Shown in pieces: positions 22,071 to 34,124 of a stretch of DNA of 64,000 bases. Source of the DNA: Typha latifolia (Eukaryota > Streptophyta > Magnoliopsida > Poales > Typhaceae). The translations under genes were made by a program, and so were the position numbers. Within the stretch, counting starts at the first letter, position 1; every line of letters begins with the position of its first letter. The stretch spans positions 8,152,501 to 8,216,500 of the forward strand of contig CM034112.1 in assembly GCA_019914945.1 (NCBI GenBank), in the 5' to 3' direction. The notes under the pieces were generated by a model, which searched no databases, was not told where the DNA came from, and saw only the letters and a program-made list of their open reading frames with translations.

Positions 22071-23090
22071 CCTTATTGCTTGTGGGTTGGGTTTGGGCCT
22101 ACCCCCTTTTGCCTCTAGCCTAGCCCATTTGGGGCCATTTGGACCCTATAACCATGTTTACCATTTTCACCTAATTTGATTAGCCTGATCTTTAATTTTG
22201 GGATAATACAAGATTCCTAGGATACCCTTGACTCGTACCAAACATAAATGTGCTAATAAGATAATTAATTTTATTAGTTCGCTAATGACTTTACGTGCGT
22301 GAATTAATAGGATTGACACCGCGTGAGGAAGATTTTGGGATCCCGGACTAACTGACAAGTTTTACCATACCGTGGAGACCCCCCAGGCGAGTAGAGTTAT
22401 ACAAATCTAGAATAACATGATACAGTAGGAAATGTCCGTATTAATGCATGCAGTTGGTACTCCCTGTTATATCTTTTGCATATGTAGTTATTTATAACCT
22501 GTTCATCATAGTATCATGAGAATGTTAATGTGTATGATAATGCTTTACATGTGTCCTGTATGGTATACCGTTGCATAGATGTATGATTGCTGTGAATATG
22601 GACTGTAATGATCATGATGACTATAACATGCTTTATACACGCATAAACACTGCACCACTTCCACCTATCATTAGTAGTCGAATTCTGACTAGGCAGTACC
22701 CCTACTCACTCAGCCCAGGGTTAAGGGCAGAGTGTATCATATATGTCTATACTATTAGCGGCCTACACCTGAGGTCGGGAAGCCTGTGTGGCATTTAGGT
22801 AGTTATACTGCATAGTCAGGACTAGATTATGATGATAGAAGAACATGATTGTGAGGCGGGGATATAACTCTAGCGGTACCCGACGACGCAGGGTTAGGGC
22901 GTCTGTTGATGAGCCGAGGGCTCCCAATTCTCCCGCCGAGGGCGGTGATGATTTAGAGAGAGTGAGATATGGGCTTACGACCGGGGTCCTGAGTCTGATG
23001 GCCACAGACAACCGGTCACTTGTAGTGTCGCCATACACGTGTAGGTGACATTACCGCTAGATGTGTATATATCCCCCCTCGATGTATGAG

Positions 23091-23165
23091 ATGATGGATG
23101 ATTATATGATGGATGATTATATGATGGATGATTATGTGATGGATGATTATGTGATGGATGATTGT
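23091..23165. repeat. 15-bp minisatellite, five copies
   Basis: Unit ATGATGGATGATTAT repeated five times, the last two starting with G instead of A. Confidence 0.92.
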
Positions 23166-23888
23166 TTCTTAAGAGTATTTACCCTGTGTGGTGAATAGCT
23201 CGGTGAGCGATGATGAGTATGATTATTGCTTTGGTAGACATGAGGTGACTAAAATGCTATTTTATTGCTATGCATAACATGTAAACCTATGATTGAGATG
23301 TGTACGAATAAGAGATTGTCTCAAACTTTATATCTGTGTGAACTTATCATAATATGTTTAGGAACTAGCATGTTCCAAGATAGTGATTGGTAATCTTTAT
23401 CAACTGCATTGACTTAGTAAATTATGGTAAGTCAGTTTAATAAGCATGTCGTTATCGTTAGCAAATATAGGCATACATTGGATATACACCTGTGATGTCA
23501 TTATTTTAGATTATATAGATCCTACTCGCTGGGCTGTAAGCTCACCCCTCGTGGCGTATTATTTCAGAGCTAGGGGACGCAGGTGCGGATAGCGAGAAGT
23601 AGCCGTTTTCTTTCTTTTTAGTACTTATGTTAGTTGTATTAAGCCCCTGCGAGGGTATGATGATGACGTTGTATTTTTGGACTTTAACATAGTATTTTGG
23701 ATGTATATTTGGAAGGCTTGTTGTGGCCTGTGGAACTTGTATCCGGACTCCTTTAGTTGAGTTATTTATGGTGAAATCGTGTGGTTGTGTGCCTTGTGAA
23801 ATCCTTGTACTGACAGGTCATGTGATGTACCGCGTGGGAGGATTTACCCACGCGGTTTACACGTGTATTTGGAGGTTTGGGTGTTTCA

Positions 23889-24235
23889 TTTATAGTACTC
23901 GTGAAGTTGTTAATTGTTGTCATATTAAAAAGTATATGGGTCTCCCTTTTAAGTTTGATTATAAAAAAACCTTTAACACTGTCAACTGGGCAATCTCTTT
24001 GATATCATGAATGCTAATGACTTTCATTCTCAAGGGATTTCCTAGGTTTCGCTCCTATCTTGATTTTACTTGTTCAGCCACTCTTATTAATGGAAAGACT
24101 AGCAACCCTTTTCATAATAGGAAATGGTTTCAACAAGAAAAACCTTTATCTCTTCCCTTTTTTATTCTTGTGACTTATCTTTATCTGCAATGATCGTGCA
24201 TCAAAGTGCCCTTATTTCTCTTGGTGCTAATCATG
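23889..24235 (+). pseudogene. LINE reverse-transcriptase fragment
   Basis: Readings give GLPFKFDYKKTFNTVNW (family: LFK.DYEKAFDTVNW), then SATLINGKTSNPFHNRKW (family: ..INGKPS..F...+G.RQGDPLSP), then PLSLPFFILVTYL. This is the palm region of a plant LINE ORF2 RT, with stop codons and frame changes. It continues the LINE interrupted at 20245. Confidence 0.75.
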
Positions 24236-24288
24236 CTTCTCAAATTCATATCTTATAATGATCGTGCATCAAAGTGCCCTTATTTCTC
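24190..24288. repeat. ~32-bp direct repeat in LINE sequence
   Basis: AATGATCGTGCATCAAAGTG followed by CCCTTATTTCTC occurs at 24190 and again at 24256, separated by about 34 bases of LINE. The second copy touches the LTR/PBS fragment, which suggests a repair duplication at the junction. Confidence 0.75.
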
Positions 24289-24306
24289 AATTCATAATAA
24301 GAGTTT

Positions 24307-25100
24307 GCTTTGATACCAATTGATACGAATCGACTTGAGGTTGATCCAATTCGTGCATAATATCTGCACCGTCAAGGGAGAATATTCATCAAATATTCTT
24401 TGGATCACAGAAAATAACAAAACTAGTTGAATTAGTTTCTTAACTTCTAGATCTAGGTTTTTGATACTCAAACCTCTTACAGATTAGAATGGTATTAGGG
24501 TTTAATCTGGATAACAAGCCGATGGTAGTGTTAGTGGTCAGAGTGCTTTGGCTTGTAGATGGTGAAGGAGATGAAATGTATGGTTAATGATGGTGGTGGT
24601 GATTTTGTAGATTGATACTACAGAAGAAAAGATGGGGGAGAAATAGGCCTACCCTATGGGACTACGGGGACCGACAGACAAGAGGGATGGGGAATTTGAA
24701 GCTAGACGAGACTATTTCGATAGGAGAAGCTGCGTTGTTTGGTAAAGAGGAAGGGAGGAGATTGAGGCCGACGACCAAGTTGAGAGGAGAAAGAGATGCA
24801 AGAGCAAAAGCTAATTAATCTTTTATTTCAAGCATACCTAAGATACAAGTCATAATACTCTATTTATAAAGAATAAAACATAAGAGTCCTAAACAAACTA
24901 ATAAACTTAGTTAAATCTTATTTAATTTCTCGAATTAGTCCTTTATTTTGCCTCAAATAGAGTTCAAATCATCGAAAACCATGAATACAGAAGTTGTAGC
25001 TCATTAGGTTGTCGATCTGCTCCAGGTGGTTTAATAATATTCGGATATCTGACGAATATCTTTTGATATTTTTTTGAAACTGTATAGAACTGAATTTAGC
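24307..25100 (-). mobile_element. LTR plus primer-binding site fragment
   Basis: On the minus strand the LTR ends ..GATTCGTATCA at 24321 and is followed by TTGGTATCAAAGC, the initiator-tRNA-type PBS. A TATA-like TTTATAAATAG (minus strand, near 24862) could be its promoter. The interior is missing; LINE sequence begins after about 20 bases. I cannot see the outer end of the LTR, so 25100 is approximate. Plus-strand reading 24612-24818 is not a gene. Confidence 0.5.
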
Positions 25101-25619
25101 TAAGTAAATAAAATCCTAACCTACCACGTCTCTTGCTAAACTATAAAAGCAAATAAGATAAATAGACTCAATCTCTATATCACTGCCTATCCAGTTGAAA
25201 ACTCTCCCTTCTGAGATACGGACCATTACATGTCTTCTATTGGTGCCTTTGTTGCTCAGGTCCTTAAGTGAGTCATCTCCATGATCATCGACCATCATGT
25301 AGAGCTTGAGCATCGTCAGCAACCTCGGTCAGCCTCTATCCACCTCATGAAGACTATTGTGGTCATGAGGATGAATTCATTGTCTCTAATTAGAGCTATT
25401 ATGTTGAAAATTGATGATAACTCCTCCTCTTAGTCATTAGGCTTCTTTCGATCAAGATGAACTTTCTACTTCATCTTTGGTCGTGTCCGCACCTTGTATG
25501 CCCTTTTCCAACTTATGGAAGTCAATGTGTGATGATATCAACTAGCAGTGTCTGCCAATAGCCACTTCCTTTTTTTTTTTCTCAGCTTGTCTTTGGCCAA
25601 GGAAAGGGAAGGGGATAGT
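25101..25619. other. Unassigned repeat-like DNA
   Basis: Mixed-composition DNA between two LTR fragments. No domain, RNA or element end recognised. Confidence 0.4.
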
Positions 25620-27203
25620 GGTATTGAGGCTTGGGTTGAGTGAGTTAGGCTACAGGCCAAGCAAAATCGATTGCGAGTTAGGCTGCGACCAAACCAAGGT
25701 TGCAACCTAGGTTAGGTTGGGCTTTGGGCCCAACCTATTAGAATGATGTTGTGGTCTTGATTGTAGCTCAACCTATTGCGTTGGGCCTTCAGCTAGCCCA
25801 AGTGAGTTGGTTGTTCTTTAAATTATTTTAGCTTACTTTAGTCATTTCATTTAGCTTTGATCTTGTCAACTTGAACCCTTAAATATTATTCGTCAATAAA
25901 GTGTAGTTCTGTTGTTTATAATGATCATTACAATTTCATATTAATTAATATAATTGTGATCAAAGGGTACCTCTAATGATTATTTCTATTAATGAATAAG
26001 TTCCACTCTGAGATTGTTTATCCTATTTAGCATGATTTAACTTTCATTAAAGTAAGCAAAATAAATGTTATCTATCATAGTTGCTATAAGTCAGACAATA
26101 ATTTGTGAAACGGTCAACATGAAGGTGTTTGCATTAATTACTCTTAATAACGCATGGCATCAGGCTGGTATTATTAGTATATCAGTTTTTAAGTGGACCT
26201 ACATGTATCTATAGCAATTATCCATGAGTTATTTAATTAATTAGTTCTAGGTAATTTTATGGTTACTCTTCTATTACTTTTATTATCATGATAGATCCAT
26301 TATCATAAAGGATGATTCCATAACATAGAAGAAGCCAGCTAATTGAGGAGTGATGTTAGGCACCTAAATCCTCCTTCTAAAAGTAGTATAGATAATGAAG
26401 TAATATTTTATTTTATAGGTTTATCACATTCAGATCATGCATGTGCATATGCTCATTTACTAATCAGCATAATTATATATTTTTACTACTTTATTATTAT
26501 GCATGAAATATTGGGTGAATTTAGGAGGTATGATATGATGTATACATCATATGATTAATGATGCTAAGCACTTCACTATTTACATATATCACTATATAAT
26601 TAATTATTTCTCAGTAGTATATTTTTACTCGCTCAGCCCAGATTTAGGGGACAGAATATATGTAGTACTTATATTTATGTTTGTTAACTCATAAGATTAT
26701 TAAATGTAGGAAGGGATTATATTTGATATATATATATATATCGTGTTTATATATATACTTATGCATATTTTGATCATATTTGATATATATATATATATCA
26801 TGTTTTGCATCTTTCATTACATTATGTTAGATTGTAAAAGTGTATACTTATTGGGCTTTATTATTGCTACTACTTTGGTCGACATGCTTTCAGATTAGTA
26901 GATGACCTCGAGTCAGGGAAGAGCTAGCGAGATTTATTTACATTTTAACTATTAATTCATTCTTGTAGAATGAGCTTGATAGATGGCAGCCCCTGCCAGG
27001 GCAGTATTATTGTCAGGTGTTTGGATATGTATATTGGAGCTTGTTGTGGCCTAAGATATTTTAGATTTTCTTATTTTGTTTAAATTACTAGAAATTTTAG
27101 GCTTCTATGATATATACTGTGCAGAAACATTAACCAATAGGTCACAGGAAAATATGGATTCTACATACGTGAGGGGTACATATATTTGAAGGTGGGTGTT
27201 TCA
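25620..27203 (+). mobile_element. Truncated, diverged family B-like LTR
   Basis: Shares order and wording with the solo LTR at 20245-23888: a GGGCTTNNGGCCCAA-type block, CTCGCTCAGCCCAG, AGGGGAC, the GAGCTAGCGAGA region, CCCCTGC.AGGG, GCTTGTTGTGGCCT, and the end GGTGGGTGTTTCA. The start is not visible. It contains ATATAT runs near 26730 and 26785. Confidence 0.55.
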
Positions 27204-28679
27204 AAATATGTAGTCCTCTAAAAGAGGTTCTACGTGACTCTTCCTTTTTGTCTGGAGTTCCACATTGCTCCTTGGCCATTGAAATTGGTTTTATTAGATT
27301 TTCCTACAATGGTTCTTGGGTTTCCTTCTAGTTCGATTGTTGATATGATCCTTCTCTTAGGCTTTCTCATTCTACTATCAAAAGGATGCCTCTGCTCTGC
27401 GACCTACCTCAATTGGTCATGATGAACCACCTTTCTTTCGTTAGAGGAAGTCAACACTATTAAGGAGATTGTCCAACTTCTTTCCCCGTACCTCTTCATG
27501 TGAGACTATGACTTGAAGATTCTCCTCCAATGGCATCTATAGCTCCAAATCTATGCACTCAATTTCGATTGTTTGAGGGTTACAATCTTCTTTCTCCATA
27601 TGGAAGCTCTCTATCCTTTCAAAGGTAAAGATATTCCTTTGGCTCACCTCCAACAAGAAGTTGCATACCACGGACTCTCTTCATCACTTGAGAATGAATT
27701 TGGACACCTTGTAACACCTAAAAAGAATATATGTATAAGTTTTTAGTGCATGTTTAGCACATGCTTCTTTTTCTTCCCCCCCCCCTTCTCTATCTTTTCT
27801 AATTGGTTACGACGACGTCTCTCCATGGGGATCTCCGTGAGATTGTCTGATCGTAGGCAAGATTTTATTTTCTAACCTTAGAGGAATTCGGGCTATTGAT
27901 CTCGCACCCTCTCTATCTCCTTGCCTTTAAAATCTCTTGGCTGCCACCCTCAACTTTTCCTTCTTTTTCTTCCACGAGGTGTTTGTTGCGCCAAGTTTGT
28001 CACCAAAGCACCATTGGACCCTATTGAACGTCCTGCCTAACTTATTGATAAGTGGTCTCAACCTTGTGTATTTAATATAATACTGAGGGCATTACCACTA
28101 AATTTAGTATTTCTTCTTTTCTGATTGATCTCATCGGCCAGCTATTGTAGCTCTGTCTAACTCCAACTTGGGAAGCCTCCTCCTAGTGTCATCTTGCCGG
28201 TGGTACCTTCCACCGGTCAACTTAACCCTTGTGTGAGGCTAGGTCATATGGCCTATTTTCACTAACCTTCAGACATGGTTTTAGTTGCCATTGCTATCAT
28301 CCATTCTTCTAGTTTTGCCAGTCACTTTCCCCTTGAGATGAAGTCATAGACACCTCCCTAGGTACCGTCATGTCCTAATTGGTGGTTTCAGAGTCTTCCT
28401 TAGCTGTTGGCTGCAAGGAAAGTTGGCGACCATCGAAGGCCGCCTCGATTGATAAGTTGAATACCCTGTTGTGATCCTCACTCCTCACTTTCCACTCTTT
28501 CCTTTGGATGAGTCCCCAGATGTTTTACCCCTCTTTTGTTTATCGTGTGCTCTCTCCTTTGATCACCATCAAACTCCCTTCCCTTTCGTTTTCTTATAAA
28601 GTGGTATGTATCCAACTAAGAGAAAAAACCTCACCTAATCAATCAGGTTAGTTATCAATGGACAACAAAGTACATCGTT
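27204..28679. other. Unassigned stretch, CT-rich
   Basis: No gene recognised. TGTAACACCT at 27710 looks like an LTR terminus of the family A/B type, but I cannot find its partner. A C9 run lies near 27778. Confidence 0.4.
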
Positions 28680-30527
28680 CTAGAAAAAATAATCCTTCAG
28701 CCTTAAAACAAAATTGTCAACAACATTCTACCCTAGTTTGCTGCCTAGCAAGCAATTGGGATGCCCTCTCTATGTACATGTTGTAGTCAAAATTCTTTGA
28801 ATAACTTAACAAGATCTAAGCATTGTATTACTGTGCTTTTGACTCTCCATGTACATGGGTCTTCACCTTTTAGAATTCTGACTGCCTCTGAGGAATCGAT
28901 TTCAAGAATTACTATGAACTATTTTGCACCCAATTACGAACCCATCTAGATAGCTTAGATTTCTATTACGAGCATTGTCTCATTTGGGCAAGGCTCCCAT
29001 GCAATCGTCAAAGGATTGTCAAGTTCATTATGGATAACTATCCCAACCCCAACCTGGCACGCCCCATCAGCATAAGAACCATCTGAATTTAATTTCACCC
29101 AGCCTCGCTGACATTTGGGGGTGAGTGGTTTGCACCCATGTTGCATATCTTTGCCAGCTAGATGGCTCTACAAACCACAACCTTTGCTACGATTGCTTCA
29201 CCACCAAAAACATCCTAATTCCTTTGCTTTCATGTTTGTTAAAGGATGGAAGCAATCATGCCTTGTAGTTCTCTATTCCTTATTTTGTCCTTGTGTAGCT
29301 TAATAGGCACCCAATCCAACCCTACTATTGTCTCTATCCCAGCCAGAGTTTTGCTCTATCTAGTTAAACCTCCATGCAATAGAGGCATGTAAAAAAAATA
29401 AGTGGCCAATTAATGCGCCATGCAACCTACACATGGCATAGCTATCATCTGACCTAATCTACATCCCGTGAAGATACGATTTCGTTGGAAGCTTGTTCCT
29501 AATAAATTTCCAATAGAATATTTTTAGCATAGGGCTTGCCCTTATAATATTCCCCCATGGTACCTCTGTCTAGTTGAGGATTTTGAACACTAGTTTGCTC
29601 AAATGAGCACTCTAGGCTTGCTTAAGTTTATGTTAGGCAAGCCTCATACATCCTTCACTTAGGTTTTGGCTTTCATCCAACCAAGTGCATTCCTTTGCTA
29701 CATCCATTGCCCTATAGGAAGACGCAAGCCTTACGTTCAATCATGTCTAGCATCGAATCTAGAACCCAAGTACTATTGAGCCAATAGGTTCTGATGGCTG
29801 GCAAGGTGGAATTGACGAGGAGAAGCTTGCTAGTCATTGAGTGCTGGCTATTTCTTCTGGCCAGCCAGTTTCTTCTCAACTCTATTAATTGGTAGTTTAT
29901 GCTCCTTAACCTTAATCCTCTCTTCACTGATAATAATTTCAAGGTAGGTGAATGGCAAATCTACCTGCTTTAATCGAGCACCTCTGCAAGGAGAATACAT
30001 GGCTCTTGGGGCATCCAATTAGGTAAATATCAGTTTGACTTTGTAAATTAACCCTCTGGTTAGAAATTATAGAGTACTTGCTGAGATTTGAAAGTATGCA
30101 CTCCACATTGTTCATGGTGGCTTAGCCGGTAAGTAGGAGATCATCGGCATATGAGGTGGGAGAGATGGCAGTCACCAACCTTGAACCACTTAAGCTCGTC
30201 GAATGCCACCTTAGCATTAATGATACTTGAGAAGTTCTATGACACCAAGATGAACAAGTATGGCGGGATAATCCACTCTGACGGATGGCCATTAATTGGT
30301 AAGGCAAATCGTGGCCATGTGATATAAGCATAAACCTACTCAAACCACCTACTCAGAAAACACAATGTGATACAAGCACAAACCCACACACACCACCTAC
30401 TCAGAAAACTTATTCGTGCCAAAATACCCAACAATGCATCTCAGCATACCTAGTCATATTCCTTCTCCATGTCCAACTTTACAATCATAATCGACAATTG
30501 GCTCCTATCATGCGTCATGGAGTCTAC
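28680..30527 (-). pseudogene. Degenerate LINE: RT and RNase H
   Basis: Read on the minus strand. Near 30500 is KLDMEKEYD (family: KLDMEKAYDRV.W), then RFALPINGHPSEWI, PYLFILVS, and SYADDLLLTG at 30122-30151, the catalytic Y-x-D-D box region of RT. Further on, at 29146-28955, is GWVKLNSDGSYADGACQVG with a following ETMLVIEI, the start of the RNase H domain, and its end ..HREGIPIACQAANQG near 28750. Several stops and frameshifts. Its upstream part is cut off exactly at the family C LTR start (30528). Confidence 0.75.
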
Positions 30528-31379
30528 TGGTACGATTCGATCCATATTGGCTCCACCCATGACATTGGGTTCACTGGGATGAGCCTATTTATCTAGTTGA
30601 GTTTGTTAGAAGCAAAAAAAACATTTTTTGCCGGGGCGCATTCGAACGCAAGGACCGCGTTCGAATGGGGATGCGAACGCTTGCACACATTCGCAAAAAT
30701 AGAGAACTCAAATTGCGCATTCGAACAGAATCAGGCCATTCGAATGTGGTTGTTCGAACACCTACATATGTTCACATCGATAGAGAACAGAAATTTCGCG
30801 TTTGAACGCGATCGGGCACGTTCGAACGCACCACGATGAAAGTGTAGATTTTGTTATGGTTTGTTAGGGTTGTTTAGAGTTGTTTAACTCAGTTGATAAG
30901 TTCTTACAGTGAGCCTCTATAAATATGTGGAGGAAACCCTAATTTAAGATAATCTTGGATAATTAAATTGGCTTTGACATTTATCTCCTTCTCTACTTGT
31001 CTCTAGTCATTGGCGCCATCTCCTTCCTCACTTCTTACATCGCCTAAGTCTTTCGTCAGTCTCTTCCATCTTTTAACCCCCCTCTTCTACAATAACTTCT
31101 CCCCCTTCACACCAAGAAGTAAACCTAGCAACCATCTAGTCATTGGAGGGCTATAAAGCTAGGATCTAATTGACCTCCAGCCACTATTTTGTTGATATCT
31201 TGAGATTTATTTGTCTGAATCCTATGATCTTAGATTCGTTGGAAAGCTCTCTCCAAGAGCAACAACATATCCAAAATTTAGGAGGATATGATGGTTAGAT
31301 TGTTTGTGAATTCCCTCAGAAGTTATGAGCTTCATCGAGTTCAGAACCGTTGCAGATCGGATTAGGCCAGTTCATAACA
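30528..31379 (+). mobile_element. Family C 5' LTR
   Basis: Starts TGGTACGATTCGATCC and ends GTTCATAACA, followed by a PBS. An inverted copy lies at 59817-60490 (minus) with matching start TGATACGATTCGATCC. U3 (30640-30840) is packed with TTCGAAC-like words. R/U5 ends with GCAGATCGGATTAGGCC, shared by both copies. It interrupts the minus-strand LINE. Confidence 0.85.
30918..30925 (+). promoter_or_regulatory. TATA box in family C LTR
   Basis: TATAAATA in the context GCCTCTATAAATATG. The family copy at 60090 has TATATATAGAGGC on the plus strand, the same site read on the minus strand. Confidence 0.55.
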
Positions 31380-31381
31380 AC

Positions 31382-31394
31382 TGATATTAGAGCC
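31382..31394 (+). other. Primer-binding site, family C
   Basis: TGATATTAGAGCC matches 11 of 13 bases of TGGTATCAGAGCC (initiator Met tRNA). The second copy has TAGTATCAAAGCC at the same place. Confidence 0.75.
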
Positions 31395-31412
31395 AACGTT
31401 CCTTGGACCATT

Positions 31413-32548
31413 ATGGCTACCACAAGATCAAAGGCGGCTAAGCAAGTAAGTGATCAAGGGGTGGAGACGAACCACATAGCTATGTCAAGATCTCCATCCC
31501 CTTAGAGTTCACGAGGATGGATAGAAGTCCCGCCTGATCTTGCGCAAACCCTAGCGCTCATGGCGCAAACATTATTGGAGATCAAGGCCACCCTTGCTGA
31601 CAGGAACCAATACCCTCCAAGGCATACCCTTGAGCGTTATCGAAGACATGAAGAACGCCCCTTGCCTAGAGAGGGGAATCGATGAGGACCGATCCTGGAG
31701 GCAGCATGGCAACAACGCGATGAACCGCACGGGCGCCGCACAGACTTACCTCCCTTGCACCCGAGGGAACCTCTATCCCCACATCCAAAGGAGGAGCCTT
31801 GGTATGAGTGGGAGGAGCCCCCACATTAGCCAAATGCTAGAACCTCGCACTGTTCGAATCGATTTTCCTAAATTCGGCGATGGTGACCCGTTGGATTGGA
31901 TTTATAGGGTGGAGCAATTCTTCACTTATCAAAGGACACCTAATCACCAAAAGGTGCTTCTGGCCTCATTCCACCTTGAAGACGTAGCGGTGAGATGGTA
32001 TCAAGCAGCGCATCGCGCACGCCCCTTTGGCACTTGGGAGGAGTTCATTGATGTGCTTTGTGTGCATTTCGGACCTTTCGACTATGAAAATTTCCAAGCC
32101 ACCTTGATGAAACTAACCCAAAAGACTTCTATCACAGCCTGTCAAGAGGAGTTTAACAAAATCAGCAATAGAGTTCACGGGTGGTCGGACTCAGCCCTCA
32201 AAAGTACTTTCATCTTCGGGCTTCGTCGAGATATTCAAGCGGAAGTCAAGGTGTCTCGTCCTACTACCTTGTTGGAATTCTTCTCAGCGGCTCAAATGAT
32301 GGAAGAAAAGATAAAGTAATTGAAGGCTACTCATCGGCCCACTTGGAGCACTACCGACCTGTGCATTAACCCTAGACCACCGATCTCGGGTGTGGCACGT
32401 TTGGGGTGGGTTCGGCCAAACCTCAATCAGCCACCCCCACCACGGACAGGCCCTGACCCTAGGGGACAGCCATGGGTGATGGGATGATGCCTCACACCAG
32501 CGGAGGTCGAAGATCGGCGCTCGAAGGGTTTATGCTTCTATTGTGACG
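31413..32548 (+). pseudogene. gag of family C Ty3/gypsy (Reina-like) element
   Basis: Opens at ATG 31413 (MATTRSKAAKQ..), contains an in-frame stop after about 30 codons, and shifts frame near 31820 into the long reading 31594-32319. That reading has the retrotransposon gag core: VRIDFPKFGDGDPLDWIYRV, EQFFTYQRT, then WYQAAH..TWEEFID.L..FG.., and SRPTTLLEFFSAAQ. The start of a CCHC knuckle (GLCFYCDD) appears at about 32530, and there the element is cut off against an oppositely oriented pol. Protease, RT and integrase of this copy are missing; the relatives of its pol lie at 58509-59780. Confidence 0.85.
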
Positions 32549-33512
32549 ACACGTTTTAGAACTTGGAAAGGTCCTGCACTATGGGCGTGCAACTTCCGAA
32601 CAGCTCCCGAAGGGAATCATTCGGGTCTAAGACGAATCATAACATAATCTCCAACATCGAACTCCTTAGCACGTTTGTGCAAGTCGGTATTTTATACTGG
32701 TGATTACTCACCTCAATTTACTTAGTGATCTCTTGATGCAAATAATGAACATGATATGCAAATGCTTCGGCAGACTCAGAGACTCTAGAATGAGATGACA
32801 TAGACAACAGATCTAGAGGTTTGCATGCTTTAAAACCATGAACAACTTCAAATGGGCTCATGCCAATAGACCTATTAATGAAATTATTATATGCAAATTG
32901 GGCTATAGGAAAAATGGCATCCCAATTTTTGTTATGATTACCCATGAGACAGCACAGAAGATTTCCAAGACTACAATTAATGATCTCGGTTTGACCATCG
33001 GTTTGAGGATGATAGACAGTAGAAAATTTTAATTTTGTGCAAACCATGTGTCATAAGGATTTTCAAAAATAGCTCATAAAGTGAACATTCCGGTCGAAAA
33101 CAATAGTTTTTGGAAGACCATATAACTTGACAATATGGGCAAAGTACAATTTGGCCACTTGTGACGCATCAAAGATCTTAGCACAAGGAATAAAATGGGC
33201 CATGTTAGAGAAGCGATCCACAACCACGAGGATTGAATCATGTTTTCTAAATGTGCGAGGCAATCCCAAGACAAAATCCATACTAACTTCCTACCACGGG
33301 TGATTAGGCACAGGTAACGGAGTATAAAGTCTAGCGTTTTGTTTTTTGTGCTTTGCTAACTGACAAGTCCTACATTGACCAACTAATTTTGCGACGTCAT
33401 GTTTGAGACCTGGCCAATAGAATTGGCGCTCCACTTCCTCAATAGTTTTATCACGTCCAAAATGACCCGATAGGCCACCGGCATAGATCTCCCAAACAAG
33501 GAAGTCACGCAC
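32549..33512 (-). pseudogene. Integrase of minus-strand chromovirus-like Ty3 element
   Basis: Reads in order: the zinc-binding H-H-C-C region (GHFGRDKTIEEVERQFYWP, C..C in QCRTCQLAKHKK), the catalytic core with DFVLGLPR and [15 protein letters not shown], a second core block with STVYHPQTDGQTEIIN, and the start of the GPY/F domain (GPFQVLK) next to 32549. Stops and frame breaks separate 33512-33291, 33281-33063 and 33047-32718. CGA-to-TGA-like decay gives a stop in LRPE*FPSGAVRKLH. No chromodomain is reached, because the element is truncated at the junction. Confidence 0.85.
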
Positions 33513-33560
33513 AGACGTACGGGGAAAACAAAGCTTGTTAGCCTTAAACAGGTAACCGTC

Positions 33561-34083
33561 TTAGAGGGAATAACTGTCCAAAGCTAAGTTCGGATCAGTC
33601 AGCAAAGTGAGAACGATTTCGCCAAAGTCCGAACAAGTTGTATAATCTTCCTTTATTTTGTCAAACCCATTGACTTTGATGCTAATAGCAGATAGAAGGT
33701 TAACCCTTCGGCTAAGCGCATCAGCCGCCTTATTCTCAACCCCAGCTCTATGTTTGAGTACAAAAGTGTACTCCTGTAAGAACTCGATCCAACGAGCATG
33801 TCTCAAATTTATTTTCTTCTGAGAATTTAGGAATTGAAGAGCTTCGTGGTCGAAATAAAGCACGAATTCATGCGGAAGTAAATAATGGCGCCAATAGCGT
33901 AAAGCTTGAATAACCGCATAAAATTCCTTATCGTAAGTAGAGTACTTTTGCTTAGCCTCATTTAGTTTTTCGCTGAAATAGACAATAGGATAGCGTTCCT
34001 GGCTAAGGACACAGCCGATCCCGATGCCTGAGGCATCACATTCCACCTCGAAATCTTTAGAAAAGTCAGGAAGATGCATTACA
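33561..34083 (-). pseudogene. RNase H domain of the same element
   Basis: ECDASGIGIGCVLSQ, YFSEKLNEAKQKYSTYDKE, LPHEFVLYFDHEALQFLN and AGVENKAADALSRR are the usual landmarks of the Ty3 RNase H, one uninterrupted reading of 172 codons. A 41-bp duplication breaks its link to RT. Confidence 0.85.
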
Positions 34084-34124
34084 CCACCTCGAAAGCTTTA
34101 GAAAAGTCAGGAAGACGCATTACA
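34043..34124. repeat. 41-bp tandem duplication at RT/RNase H boundary
   Basis: CCACCTCGAA..AAAGTCAGGAAGA is present twice, at 34043 and 34084, with three differences. 41 is not a multiple of three, so it shifts the pol frame; it also repeats the codons for LPDFSK.FEV. Confidence 0.9.

Larger units (their letters stand above)
20245..23888 (+). mobile_element. Family B solo LTR, enlarged by the inverted duplication
   Basis: Starts TGTAACACCCCAAATAAA and ends GGTTTGGGTGTTTCA. It is flanked on both sides by TTTAT (20240-20244 and 23889-23893), a perfect 5-bp target duplication. It interrupts a LINE and has no PBS or interior, hence a solo LTR. Without the inverted copy it would be about 2.2 kb. 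It holds homopolymer tracts, GC-rich CT-rich leader-like sequence, a palindrome array and a 15-bp minisatellite. Long Pro/Arg-rich readings at 20207-21409 are composition artefacts. Confidence 0.88.

Noticed and set aside
23091..23165. Possible CRISPR-like array
   Set aside because: Five directly abutting 15-bp copies without unique spacers; a eukaryotic minisatellite.
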